DNA of 64,000 bases from Actinospica robiniae DSM 44927 (lineage in GTDB: Bacteria; Actinomycetota; Actinomycetes; Streptomycetales; Catenulisporaceae), in the NCBI RefSeq assembly GCF_000504285.1, contig NZ_KI632511.1:4151372-4215371 (forward strand), given 5' to 3'. The translations under genes were made by a program, and so were the position numbers. Positions 16,767 through 24,309 of this stretch are shown piece by piece; position 1 is the first letter of the stretch, and every line of letters begins with the position of its first letter. Below the pieces are notes generated by a model. It was given only the letters and a program-made list of their open reading frames with translations. It was not told the origin of the DNA and ran no database searches.

Positions 16767-18383
16767 TCAGTCCCAGCCCCCTGCCCCCAGCACCCGCCCG
16801 TCCGCCAGCAGTTCAGCCCGCGCCGCCGCCATCCCCGCCGCGTCCACCGAAGCCACGTCCGGCCCCGGCCCCCAGTCCTCCGACTGGTCGTCAGCCCGGG
16901 CGACGTGCGGCCACGGCGGCCCGCCGTGCGTCCACGGCGTCTGATCCACCTCCGGCAGCTCCGGCCGGGTCCCGCGCTGCTCGGCCAGGAACGTCGCATA
17001 GCAGCGCTGCTCCCCCGCCACCGGCAGCGAACCCGGCTCCGGCGTCTTGCCCCGGCCCATGCCGCTGAGCAGCTCGAGTTCGACCTCGTACCCGCCGCCG
17101 TCCGGCGCGAGGCTCACCGAGCGCAGCCGCGCCGTCTGGCTCACCCGCGTCGGGCTGGCCAGCTTGGCGCCCGGCCGCAGGATCACCTCGTCCTCGGTCA
17201 GCAGGCGCACCAGCGGGCGCGGCCAAGCCCGCTTGCCCTTGATCTCCTGCCGCTCCGCGTCCACCGCCACGATCCGCCCCGCGAACGCCTCGCCGCCGAC
17301 CCGGTACCTGGCCAGCACCAGCGGATCGTCGATGGCCTGCGACCGGTCGTAGCTCAGCTGCGCCGCCTCGAGGTCCGCCAGCCGCCGCGCCGCCGCCACC
17401 GCGCTCGGCCGCTTCGGCTGCGGCGGAGCGCCGTCGTCCAGACCGTTGGCGAAGTCGGTGAAGCGCCCCCGGTCGACCTGCCAGCGCAGCTCGTCCGCGG
17501 CAGCCGCCGGCAGCGCGCGCAGCACGTCGACAGCCTGCCAAGCGGTCTCCCAGGTGGGCAGCAGCTGCCCCTCCAGCGCCGAACGCAGCTCCTGCTCGGC
17601 CTGCGATACCGCCCGCGTGTCGTCGGTGGCGCGGGCGAGCTCCTGCGCCCGCACCAGCGGAGCGAGCACGCCCGTGTCGAAGGCCGGGTCGGTCACCGGC
17701 CCCGCCGGCGGCACCAAGTCCGCATCCTCGGCCCGCAGCGCGGCCTCGGCGCCGGAAAGCCCCGCCGGAGGATCTATCCAGCCGAGCAGAGCCGGCAGAT
17801 GCTGATCCTCGAGCGCGCTCTGCCCCGTCGCCCAATGCTGCGCGAGCACGGAAGTGAGGGCGAGACAGATGCTGGACCCCGGCATGGCCGCGCGATCCTC
17901 GGCAAGCCAAGTGAGGTAACGCCCGAGCAGCGGCACGAGCGGATCGACGGGGTAAGGCCCGTCGACCGTCCGGAAGCGAGAAGAGCGCCCCAGCAGCCGC
18001 AGCGCGTCGATACCGCCGGAGTTCGGCAGGATCAACTGCGGCGCGTCGTTGTAGCGCTCCCACTCCTCATGGTTCTTCGTCGCCTCGACCGTCTCCGTGG
18101 AAGAACGCCGCGACTCGATGTAGGGAAGAAGCACGCGAGCGAAAGCCGTGAGGAACGCGAACCGCTGGTCCCGGTTACGCGGCTGCGAAACGACGAGCAG
18201 CTCCGGCGCAGACCGCGAAGTCCCCAGCATCACGGCGAGCGGAGCAGCCGCCTCACCCGCCTGCATGACCGGCACGACGACCAGCGGCTCGTCCGAAAGG
18301 TGCACATGGCGCACCGCCGCGATCGGCACCGCATGCCCCGCCCGCGCCGCCCGAGCCCGGGCAAGCGCCGTCAGCGTGCTCAT
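16767..18383 (-). CDS. Unrecognised protein between nuclease and helicase genes
   Basis: A 538-residue protein for which I recognise no family. It has no membrane segment, signal peptide, P-loop or cysteine cluster. The N-terminal third is mixed alpha/beta (VRHVHLSDEPLVVVPVMQAG, then a conserved-looking SQPRNRDQRFAFLTAFARVLLPYIESR). The middle (about residues 210-340) looks helical, and the C-terminal part (about 345-460) has beta-rich stretches such as LASPTRVSQTARLRSVSL that could form an OB- or SH3-like barrel. Its ATG overlaps the nuclease stop codon (ATGA) and the helicase starts 57 bases after its stop, so the three are co-expressed. A bridging or DNA-binding subunit is a guess only. 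Confidence 0.8.
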   Translation of the reverse strand: MSTLTALARARAARAGHAVPIAAVRHVHLSDEPLVVVPVMQAGEAAAPLAVMLGTSRSAPELLVVSQPRNRDQRFAFLTAFARVLLPYIESRRSSTETVEATKNHEEWERYNDAPQLILPNSGGIDALRLLGRSSRFRTVDGPYPVDPLVPLLGRYLTWLAEDRAAMPGSSICLALTSVLAQHWATGQSALEDQHLPALLGWIDPPAGLSGAEAALRAEDADLVPPAGPVTDPAFDTGVLAPLVRAQELARATDDTRAVSQAEQELRSALEGQLLPTWETAWQAVDVLRALPAAAADELRWQVDRGRFTDFANGLDDGAPPQPKRPSAVAAARRLADLEAAQLSYDRSQAIDDPLVLARYRVGGEAFAGRIVAVDAERQEIKGKRAWPRPLVRLLTEDEVILRPGAKLASPTRVSQTARLRSVSLAPDGGGYEVELELLSGMGRGKTPEPGSLPVAGEQRCYATFLAEQRGTRPELPEVDQTPWTHGGPPWPHVARADDQSEDWGPGPDVASVDAAGMAAARAELLADGRVLGAGGWD

Positions 18384-19999
18384 GAGCCGGCCTCGGCACC
18401 AGCGCCAGACCCGGGAACCGTCGCCGCGGCGTCCTCACCCGACCCGCGCGGCGCCACAACCGCCCCGGATCCGCCGGCTGCCCCCGTTGCGGCCGGCTTG
18501 CTCTCGCCCGGTTCGGCGACGACGCCGCCCTGCGCTGCCGCCTCCGGAACGCGCGGCTGCATCGCCATCGCCTCGTCGTACGCGCGCGCCGCCGCACGCA
18601 GGAGCCGTGCCGCCTCGCCCCCGCCGCCAGGACGCGCGGCGCCCGCGGCACCCATCGCGCCGCCCACACCGCCCACGTCGCCCACGTCGATACTGCCGCT
18701 TACCTGCTCCAGCTCGTCCCCAGAAGCAAGCGCGAGCGCCTCATCCAGCGACACCACCCCGCCGAGCGCATCCCGTACCGACCGCCCGAGCGCATCCGCC
18801 GACCCGATCGCACGCGCCTCCGCGCGGCAATGAAACGCGAGCTCACAGCGCGTGACGCACTCCGGCGCGTATCTGGCCTCGATCATCGAGAGCGACTTCG
18901 TCAGCTCACCGCCGGACCGGTGCGGATGAGGCGCGTCCCGCTTGTCGGCCGGCTGGTCGACGGAGAGGTCGAAGTCGATCGCCGAGTCCAGCCCGGCCAC
19001 CAGCGCCTCGATCCGCGGCAGCCGATCCAACTGCCGGCTCACCGCGGCGATCTGCCGCCGCACGTCGACCAAGTGCGCCGTCGGGCTGTTCGAGAAGTCC
19101 TTCGGACACACCAGCACGACGTCGCTGGCGACCAGCTCAGGGTCGATGCCCAGCGACTCGAAGAGCCGACGCAGCGCCAGAACGTAGACGGCAGCCTGCG
19201 TAGCCGCCGCACCCACCTTCGTCGGATCGGCCTGCCCGTCGATCACCGAGAAGGATTTGACCTCGGCGATGTAGAGCAGCGATTTACTCCCGGAAGCCGG
19301 CTCGTCGTCGGAAGACAAGCCCAAGCCTCCGCTCAGACTCGAATCGGCGCCCGTGTCGTCGCCTGCTGCACCCGCGCCTGCGCCGCCGCCGGAGCCGGCC
19401 CTCGAGCCCGCGCTTGCGCCCAAGCCGGCGCTTCCGCCGATGCCCGGATCCGGGCCCGTCCGCCGCGCGCGCAGGGCGACGACGTCAGGCTCGACGTACG
19501 CGGTACGCCCAGCGACCTCCAGCGTGAGCAGCGGATGATCGGCCAGCACCGCGGCACCGTCCGCCACCCGCGAGAAAAGCTCGCGCGTGCGCCGATACCT
19601 ACTCCCCCGGTCGGTCGCGACGCCGCCCGCGCCCCCCGGCGTCGCGGCGGGCTCGACACCGAGGTCGACGTACTCGTGCCCTGGCACGTCGAAGCCGAGC
19701 TCGCTCCGCAGCAAGTCGAGCAGCTGCGCGCAGCCGTCGGCCTTTATCTGCTTCTCGAACATGAGTCCGCGGGTAATCGCGAACGGCGACTGCCCGAACC
19801 GTGCCGGCGACCCGACCCGTTCGGCGAGCCGACGCTTGTCGACCCCCGCAGCGTCGAGGACGGCACGTCGTGAGCAGCCGGGATTGACGGTCAGCGCGGC
19901 GATGGTGCGCGCGTCATGGCTGCGCGGCGGCACCGGCCCGCGCAGCGCGTCGAGCCGCGCGGCCACCGCGGCGCCTGGGACGGAAGGTGACGTGGGCAT
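18380..19999 (-). CDS. RecB/Cas4-like PD-(D/E)XK nuclease with four-Cys Fe-S signature
   Basis: A 539-residue protein with the full RecB-type motif set. Glu82 is in LMFEKQIK (the position of the usual His/Glu), Asp172 in YVEPDVVAL, Glu246-x-Lys248 in YIAEVKSF, and Gln268-x3-Tyr272 in TQAAVY. Cys42 (NPGC) precedes the fold, and Cys381-x3-Cys385-x5-Cys391 follows it. This is the one-plus-three layout of Cas4, AddB and DNA2 nucleases that hold a 4Fe-4S cluster. A Gly/Ala/Ser-rich insert (about 183-237) separates the Asp from the ExK strand, and the C-terminal 110 residues are low-complexity. The ATG at 19999 was chosen because the frame further upstream runs into non-coding tandem repeats. Confidence 0.78.
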   Translation of the reverse strand: MPTSPSVPGAAVAARLDALRGPVPPRSHDARTIAALTVNPGCSRRAVLDAAGVDKRRLAERVGSPARFGQSPFAITRGLMFEKQIKADGCAQLLDLLRSELGFDVPGHEYVDLGVEPAATPGGAGGVATDRGSRYRRTRELFSRVADGAAVLADHPLLTLEVAGRTAYVEPDVVALRARRTGPDPGIGGSAGLGASAGSRAGSGGGAGAGAAGDDTGADSSLSGGLGLSSDDEPASGSKSLLYIAEVKSFSVIDGQADPTKVGAAATQAAVYVLALRRLFESLGIDPELVASDVVLVCPKDFSNSPTAHLVDVRRQIAAVSRQLDRLPRIEALVAGLDSAIDFDLSVDQPADKRDAPHPHRSGGELTKSLSMIEARYAPECVTRCELAFHCRAEARAIGSADALGRSVRDALGGVVSLDEALALASGDELEQVSGSIDVGDVGGVGGAMGAAGAARPGGGGEAARLLRAAARAYDEAMAMQPRVPEAAAQGGVVAEPGESKPAATGAAGGSGAVVAPRGSGEDAAATVPGSGAGAEAGS

Positions 20000-20708
20000 T
20001 TGCCCACCCACGATAGCCCAAAAGAGGCTTGTGGTTCTTGGAAACCCGGCGGGTCGCGGCCACACCCCGGCCCACACGCCCGAATATGGCGTGGTGGCCG
20101 CGCAACGGCCACCGTCAGTGCAGGACGAGGCGACCGCTCGACCGGCCACAAGCCGACCCGCGGCGCTGATCGAGCTGCCCTCGGCCAGCCGAAAGCCGAC
20201 GGATGGCGCGCTAAGCGAGCGGTTCGCCGGGCGGCCGTCCGTCGGCCGACCGAGTGACCGACAGCTGATCGCCAGTCGACCGACGGCAGCACTCATCGAC
20301 CGCCTCGCCGGCCGCCCAGCGGTCGTCAGTCGGCGACCGTCACCCGGCAACCGGCGGTCGCCGGCCGCCAGACGGAACACGGCGAACGGCGGACGACGAA
20401 CGGCACAGGGCAGACGGCATCGCTGGACGAGCAACCGGCCAGCCAACCGCCCGTCCACCGACGGCAACGCCGAACGAGCAGCTCGCCGACCCGCCGCCGG
20501 TCCACTGACGGCAGGGCCGAACGAGCAGCCCGCCAGGCTGCCACTCGTTCACGGGTGCAGGCACCAAACGAGCAGCCCGTCAGCCCGCCGCCAGTCACTG
20601 ACGGCAACGCCGGACGAGCAGCCCATCGGCCGCCGCAACTCGACCGACGGCGCCCGCAGCAGTCGGTCGCCGACAACGGACCGCCATACGAAGGGACGGC
20701 CAGCCAGG
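20000..20708. other. Repeat-rich divergent intergenic region, 709 bp
   Basis: The region lies between the nuclease operon (minus) and the Cys-rich protein gene (plus). Open frames cross it on both strands, but the translations are Arg/Pro/Ala-rich and change frame with the 46-47 bp repeat, so I call it non-coding. The nuclease-operon promoter should be near 20000-20110. Confidence 0.65.
20417..20655. repeat. Imperfect 46-47 bp tandem repeat, about five units
   Basis: Each unit contains a variant of GACGGCAACGCCGAACGAGC. The anchor 'acgagca' recurs near 20427, 20474, 20521, 20568 and 20614, i.e. at steps of 46-47 bases. More degenerate units seem to continue upstream to about 20220. The period is not a multiple of three and there are no unique spacers. 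Confidence 0.75.
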
Positions 20709-21116
20709 ATGCCCAGCACGATCGAGCTGCTCGAGGCCCAGCCGAGTCCACCGGACTCGGGAACGCTCAAGGTTCTGGCAGCCTTCATCGACAGCGCGCG
20801 AGCCTGCGCACAAGCGTGCACGAGCTGCGCGGCGAGCGCCCTCGCCGAGCCCGACCCGGGCCCGCTGGCCAGCTGCGTAGCCGCATGCCTCGACTGCGCG
20901 GACGTGTGCCTGGCCGCGGCCAGGATCGCCTCGCGCCCCCTGTCAGTCATGCGCCGCGACGCCGCGGCCGCGCTGCTGCAGTCGTGTGCGGGCATGTGCG
21001 AGCTGACGGCCCGTGAATGCTTCCGGCACGAGATGCACCATCAGCACTGTCGCCTGTGCATGGAAGCTGCACGAACGTGCCTGGAAGCGTGCGAGATGCT
21101 GCTCGAAGAGCTCTGA
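20709..21116 (+). CDS. Cys-rich four-helix-bundle protein (DUF326 / copper-storage-like)
   Basis: A 135-residue protein with 14 cysteines, mostly in CxxxC or CxxC spacing along predicted helices (for example ACAQACTSC, CVAACLDCADVC, CRLCMEAARTCLEAC). This is the pattern of the DUF326 family and of Csp copper-storage proteins, where Cys line the core of a four-helix bundle and bind Cu(I). There is no signal peptide, so it would act in the cytosol. The ATG at 20709 follows CCAGG; longer in-frame extensions run back through the tandem repeats and are rejected. No copper regulator or pump gene is adjacent. Confidence 0.75.
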   Translation: MPSTIELLEAQPSPPDSGTLKVLAAFIDSARACAQACTSCAASALAEPDPGPLASCVAACLDCADVCLAAARIASRPLSVMRRDAAAALLQSCAGMCELTARECFRHEMHHQHCRLCMEAARTCLEACEMLLEEL

Positions 21117-21235
21117 GCCCCAGGACACTGATGGCCTAATGCACGGCCGCGTTCGATCCCACGTCGACGGTTGGAGACCGCCGACCGGGTCACACTGATG
21201 AAGGTAATCGTCGGACACTGGGAGGTGGCCTCGCC

Positions 21236-21751
21236 GTGAGCGAAGCGGAGGAGCAGGATCGCTACCCCGGCGATGACGACGGAGTGCTCGAGCCGTCCGA
21301 CTCGCTGGAGACCGACGACCTCGACTACGACCCGCTGGACACCGGCATCATCCCGCCGGACGGCTACCGCACCATGGGCCTCGTCGGCCTCACGGCGGCG
21401 GAGGTCGAGCGGGGCGGCGAGACGCTGGACATCCAGCTGGCGCAGGAGGAGCCGGACGTCGACCCGGCCGCGACCGACGACCGCTGGCAGGACGGCCCCG
21501 GCCCCCGCTCCGGACGTCTGACGCAGGACACCCGCGACGCCCAGGACGGCGCCGAGCTCACCGCGGTCGACTGCGGCATCGACGGCGGTGCCGCCGGCGC
21601 CGAAGAAGCCGCCGTCCACGTGACGACCCAGGAGCAGGACGAGGCAGCGCAACTCGCCGACGCGGACGAGAACGAGTCGCTCGAGGACGCGATCCGCGCC
21701 GCCGCGGTGGACGAGAGCCGCGACGCCCACAGACGCCCGCGCGACGAGTGA
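21236..21751 (+). CDS. Acidic DUF5709-like protein
   Basis: A 171-residue, very acidic protein starting at GTG with GGGAGGTGG upstream. The N-terminal half has the pattern LETDDLDYDPLDTGIIPPDGYRTMG, then an RGGETLDIQLAQEEPD segment, which resembles the actinobacterial DUF5709 family of unknown function. The C-terminal half is Ala/Asp/Glu-rich. It has no cysteine cluster, membrane segment or catalytic motif. The coding sequence ends at the start of a degenerate ~30-37 bp repeat whose units keep the terminal CGAGTGAGGC. The neighbours give no hint of function. Confidence 0.7.
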   Translation: MSEAEEQDRYPGDDDGVLEPSDSLETDDLDYDPLDTGIIPPDGYRTMGLVGLTAAEVERGGETLDIQLAQEEPDVDPAATDDRWQDGPGPRSGRLTQDTRDAQDGAELTAVDCGIDGGAAGAEEAAVHVTTQEQDEAAQLADADENESLEDAIRAAAVDESRDAHRRPRDE

Positions 21752-21885
21752 GGCCACGCGGCCCCCTCACCACCTCAGGACGAGTGAGGCAGTGGCCCCG
21801 CACGCTCCGCGAGCGAAGCCGCCGGACCCGCACACTCAGACGACCCAGCTGCCGGACCCGCGCGCTCCAGGACGAGTGAAGCTGC
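21744..21885. repeat. Degenerate 29-37 bp tandem repeats after the DUF5709 gene
   Basis: Variants of CGAGTGAGGC recur at 21744, 21781, 21810, 21841 and 21873, interspersed with GCCGGACCCGC(A/G)C(A/G)CTC. The first copy overlaps the stop codon of the DUF5709 gene, so the array seems to have grown from that 3' end. Confidence 0.55.
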
Positions 21886-22416
21886 AGGACTCGCATGCCA
21901 GCTGAGGACGACCGGGACCACGCAGCCCTCCCGGGCAGCCGCGGCCCGGCGGGACGCCCGCGCGCCCACGCCTGAGTGTCGGTACCGACGCGCCGTCACT
22001 CGCCTTACTGAGGCGCCCGCGCCCGTGTGCCCAAGCACCCACGTCACACTCGGCCCGCACCCGCGCGGCCGAGCCCCGACGTGCCAGCCCCGGCATACGC
22101 CGGCATGCCCGAGCAACCGCCGTCACCCTCAGCCCGCACCCGCGCGTAGGAGCCTCGACGCACCAACCCCGGCATACGCCCGCACACCCGAGCAAGCACC
22201 ACCACGCTCAGCCCCCGCACCCGCACCCGCACCGGCGTACCCCGAGCCCCGAGCCCCGACGTGCCAACCCAGGCACACGCCCGCACACCCGAGCAACCGC
22301 CGTCACCCTCAGCCCTGATCCTCTCCGCCCCTATCCACTCCGTGCCGAACCAACCCGGCCTTGGCACCGTCGCCATCCGGCGCCCCGCCGAGCCTCGATC
22401 AACCGCAGTCTGCCGC
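21752..22416. other. Repeat-dominated intergenic region, 665 bp
   Basis: No gene is supported here. It consists of the 29-37 bp array and the 80-100 bp array below. Open frames run through it on both strands, but the translations are strings of Pro/Ala/Arg/His with no motif. Confidence 0.65.
22027..22320. repeat. 80-100 bp tandem repeats, three to four units
   Basis: Units contain CCCGAC-GTGCCA, CCCCGGCATACGCC, CCCGAGCAACCGCCGTCACC and CTCAGCCCGCACCCGC in that order. Unit anchors fall at 22081, 22160 and 22261, with a partial unit from 22027. The second unit is diverged and the third is longer, with an inserted Pro-codon-like run. Confidence 0.7.
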
Positions 22417-23664
22417 TCACTCCCCCTCCCGCAGCACCACCTCCAGCCTTTCGTACCCCCGCAGCACGAGGCGGTCGCTGCGGACGGGTTCTGCGACCGC
22501 GCGTATCTCCGGGAAGCGCTGGAACAACCTGGAGAACGCGATCTGCGCTTCGAGCCTCGCCAGTCCCTGGCCCAGGCAGTAGTGGATCCCGCCACCGAAG
22601 CTGAGCGGCGCGCTGTCGGGGCGGAGCGGGTCGAAGGACTCGGGGTCGGGGTAGCGGGCGGGGTCGCGGTTGGCGGCGCCGATCAGCAGCAGTACTTGTT
22701 CGCCGCGCTTGAGCCGCTGCCCGCCGATCCGCGCCTCGTCGGTCAGCGCGACGCGCATGGTCAGCTGGACCGGCGAGTCGTAGCGCAGCACTTCCTCGAC
22801 GAAGTCCTCCACCGGGATCCCGCCGCCGGCCAGCCCTTTCTTCACTGCCGGGCGCTTCAGCGCCAGTTCGAGACCGTTGCCCAGCAGATTCGTCGTCGTC
22901 TCGAACCCGGCGACAAGCAGCAACGTCAAGTTGACGATCAGCTCGACGTCGGAGAGCCGGCCGTCGTCCGCGCTGTTGACCTGTACCAGTGCGCTGACGA
23001 GGTCGTCCGCCGGCTGCGCCCGGCGTTGGGCGGTGAGCTTCTCGAAGTACGCGCGCAGTTCGAGGGCGGCCGCGTCGGCGGGAGCCAGCTTCGCGAGGTC
23101 GTCGATCAGTTCGAGCGCTACGGTCAGGTCGTGGGCGAGCGGGCGGAATCTCGCGCGGTCCTCTTCCGGCACGCCGAGCAGCTCGCATATGACGGTGACG
23201 GGCAGCCGGAACGCGACGTACTCCATGAAGTCCACCGGCTCGCCTCGGCTACCGCGCCGCTCGAGCTCGTCCAGCAGCTGGTCGGCGACGCGCGTGATGG
23301 CCGGTTCCAGGCCGGCGATGCGGCGCGGGGTGAAGGCCGAGCTGATCAGGGAGCGTACGCGGCGGTGGTCGGGCGGATTGGCGTCGAGGATCGACCGCGA
23401 GATCGTGTCGACCGATCCGCCCTCGACCAGGCTTTCCTGCCAGCCTTCGATGATCTGCTCGCGTTCGAACTTACCGAACTCGGGCGAGCGCAGGACGGCG
23501 TTGACCTCGTCGTGCCCGGTACACACGTACATGCCCAAGTCCGCGCCGCCGAACACCGGACCGAGCTTCCGAGCGGCGGCGTAGAGCGCGTACGGATCCC
23601 CGCGACCGGCGGGCGTCATCAGCGCTCCGATGATCTCCTGGCCCTGCAATCCCTCGGCTTGCAT
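22417..23664 (-). CDS. Cytochrome P450
   Basis: A 415-residue soluble bacterial P450. The I-helix oxygen-binding motif is AGFETT, the K-helix ExxR is EVLR, and the heme-binding loop is FGGGIHYCLG with the axial Cys. NPPDHRRVRSLISSAFT is the usual C-helix region. Such enzymes hydroxylate small molecules using ferredoxin partners; none is encoded nearby. I chose the ATG at 23664 with GGGGGAAG just upstream; a GTG at 23694 would add ten residues. The gene lies downstream of a membrane protein and a 2-hydroxyacid dehydrogenase on the same strand, and a shared function is possible but unproven. Confidence 0.92.
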   Translation of the reverse strand: MQAEGLQGQEIIGALMTPAGRGDPYALYAAARKLGPVFGGADLGMYVCTGHDEVNAVLRSPEFGKFEREQIIEGWQESLVEGGSVDTISRSILDANPPDHRRVRSLISSAFTPRRIAGLEPAITRVADQLLDELERRGSRGEPVDFMEYVAFRLPVTVICELLGVPEEDRARFRPLAHDLTVALELIDDLAKLAPADAAALELRAYFEKLTAQRRAQPADDLVSALVQVNSADDGRLSDVELIVNLTLLLVAGFETTTNLLGNGLELALKRPAVKKGLAGGGIPVEDFVEEVLRYDSPVQLTMRVALTDEARIGGQRLKRGEQVLLLIGAANRDPARYPDPESFDPLRPDSAPLSFGGGIHYCLGQGLARLEAQIAFSRLFQRFPEIRAVAEPVRSDRLVLRGYERLEVVLREGE

Positions 23665-23702
23665 TCGCTTCCCCCGCTCACTACGCCCGGTCACTCCGAG
23701 CT

Positions 23703-23725
23703 GTCACACATGTAACGGATGTGAC
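23703..23725. promoter_or_regulatory. Inverted repeat upstream of the P450 gene
   Basis: GTCACA and TGTGAC are separated by 11 bases in the short gap between the membrane protein stop and the P450 gene. The dyad could bind a regulator of the P450 gene or be part of a weak hairpin. Confidence 0.4.
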
Positions 23726-24297
23726 TACGTGTCGGTTCCCGGAGTTTCGTCCGGGCGTGTCGCGTTTTCGCCTGAGTCGGCCCAGTCGGGCCATAGGGAA
23801 GGGTCGAGGAGCATGGGAATGCGGGTCAGCTTCAGCGGGCGGCCCTGGTCATCCGTCTCGCCGTACAACCTGACCAGTGTCAGCCGCATCAGCAACGTGG
23901 CCCGGTGGAACAAGAAGGCTGCCAGCGGCAGTTCCACGAAGACGGCTGCCGCGAGGGCACCCCAGATTCCGGGCGTGCCGAGGTCGAGGGCGATGTCGAA
24001 CCAGGCGTCGCAGACGAGCAGGGTCGCTGCGGCCACCGCGGCGCCTATCATCGCCTGCCGGCGCCTCAGACCGAGGTAGGCGGTGGTACCGAGAGCGAGC
24101 AGTTCGAGCACGTCGAAGCCGGCCCAGGCCAGGTCGTAATGCCTCGTGTTATATGACCGCGGCAGGCTGATCATCAGATAGATCGACCACGGCAGCAAGA
24201 ACGCCGTGCAGGCCCACAGCAGTTCGAGAGCCAGCCTCCGTTTGCGCCTTACCTGTTCGGGCGTCAGGCGCACGACACGCTCCGGCAGAGACATCAC
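23725..24297 (-). CDS. Four-helix integral membrane protein of unknown function
   Basis: A 190-residue protein with four predicted membrane segments (about residues 27-47, 65-83, 88-108 and 115-140). These are preceded by a basic cytoplasmic N-terminus (VRRKRRLALELLW) and followed by a polar C-terminal tail of about 45 residues. I recognise no catalytic motif. The GTG at 24297 is directly followed by ATG, so the true start may be 24294. It lies 12 bases after the dehydrogenase stop and just before the P450 gene, in a minus-strand run that looks like one transcript. Confidence 0.75.
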   Translation of the reverse strand: MMSLPERVVRLTPEQVRRKRRLALELLWACTAFLLPWSIYLMISLPRSYNTRHYDLAWAGFDVLELLALGTTAYLGLRRRQAMIGAAVAAATLLVCDAWFDIALDLGTPGIWGALAAAVFVELPLAAFLFHRATLLMRLTLVRLYGETDDQGRPLKLTRIPMLLDPSLWPDWADSGENATRPDETPGTDT

Positions 24298-24309
24298 AAC
24301 GTGCCGCCC

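Noticed and set aside
18380-20467. Longer version of the nuclease starting near 20467
   Set aside because: The extra 156 codons translate the 46-47 bp repeat and degenerate sequence into Arg/Pro/Gly text; the ATG at 19999 begins ordinary coding sequence.
20417-20655. CRISPR array
   Set aside because: The units are imperfect and contiguous with no unique spacers, and no cas gene lies nearby apart from a RecB-like nuclease that lacks Cas context.
23702-23708. TGTCACA as a second ECF41 promoter
   Set aside because: It matches the -35 element, but CGTC is not found 16 bases downstream and it would point into the 3' end of a minus-strand gene.
22261-23715. 484-codon plus-strand frame opposite the P450
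   Set aside because: Antisense shadow beginning in a tandem repeat; the P450 motifs on the minus strand are unmistakable.
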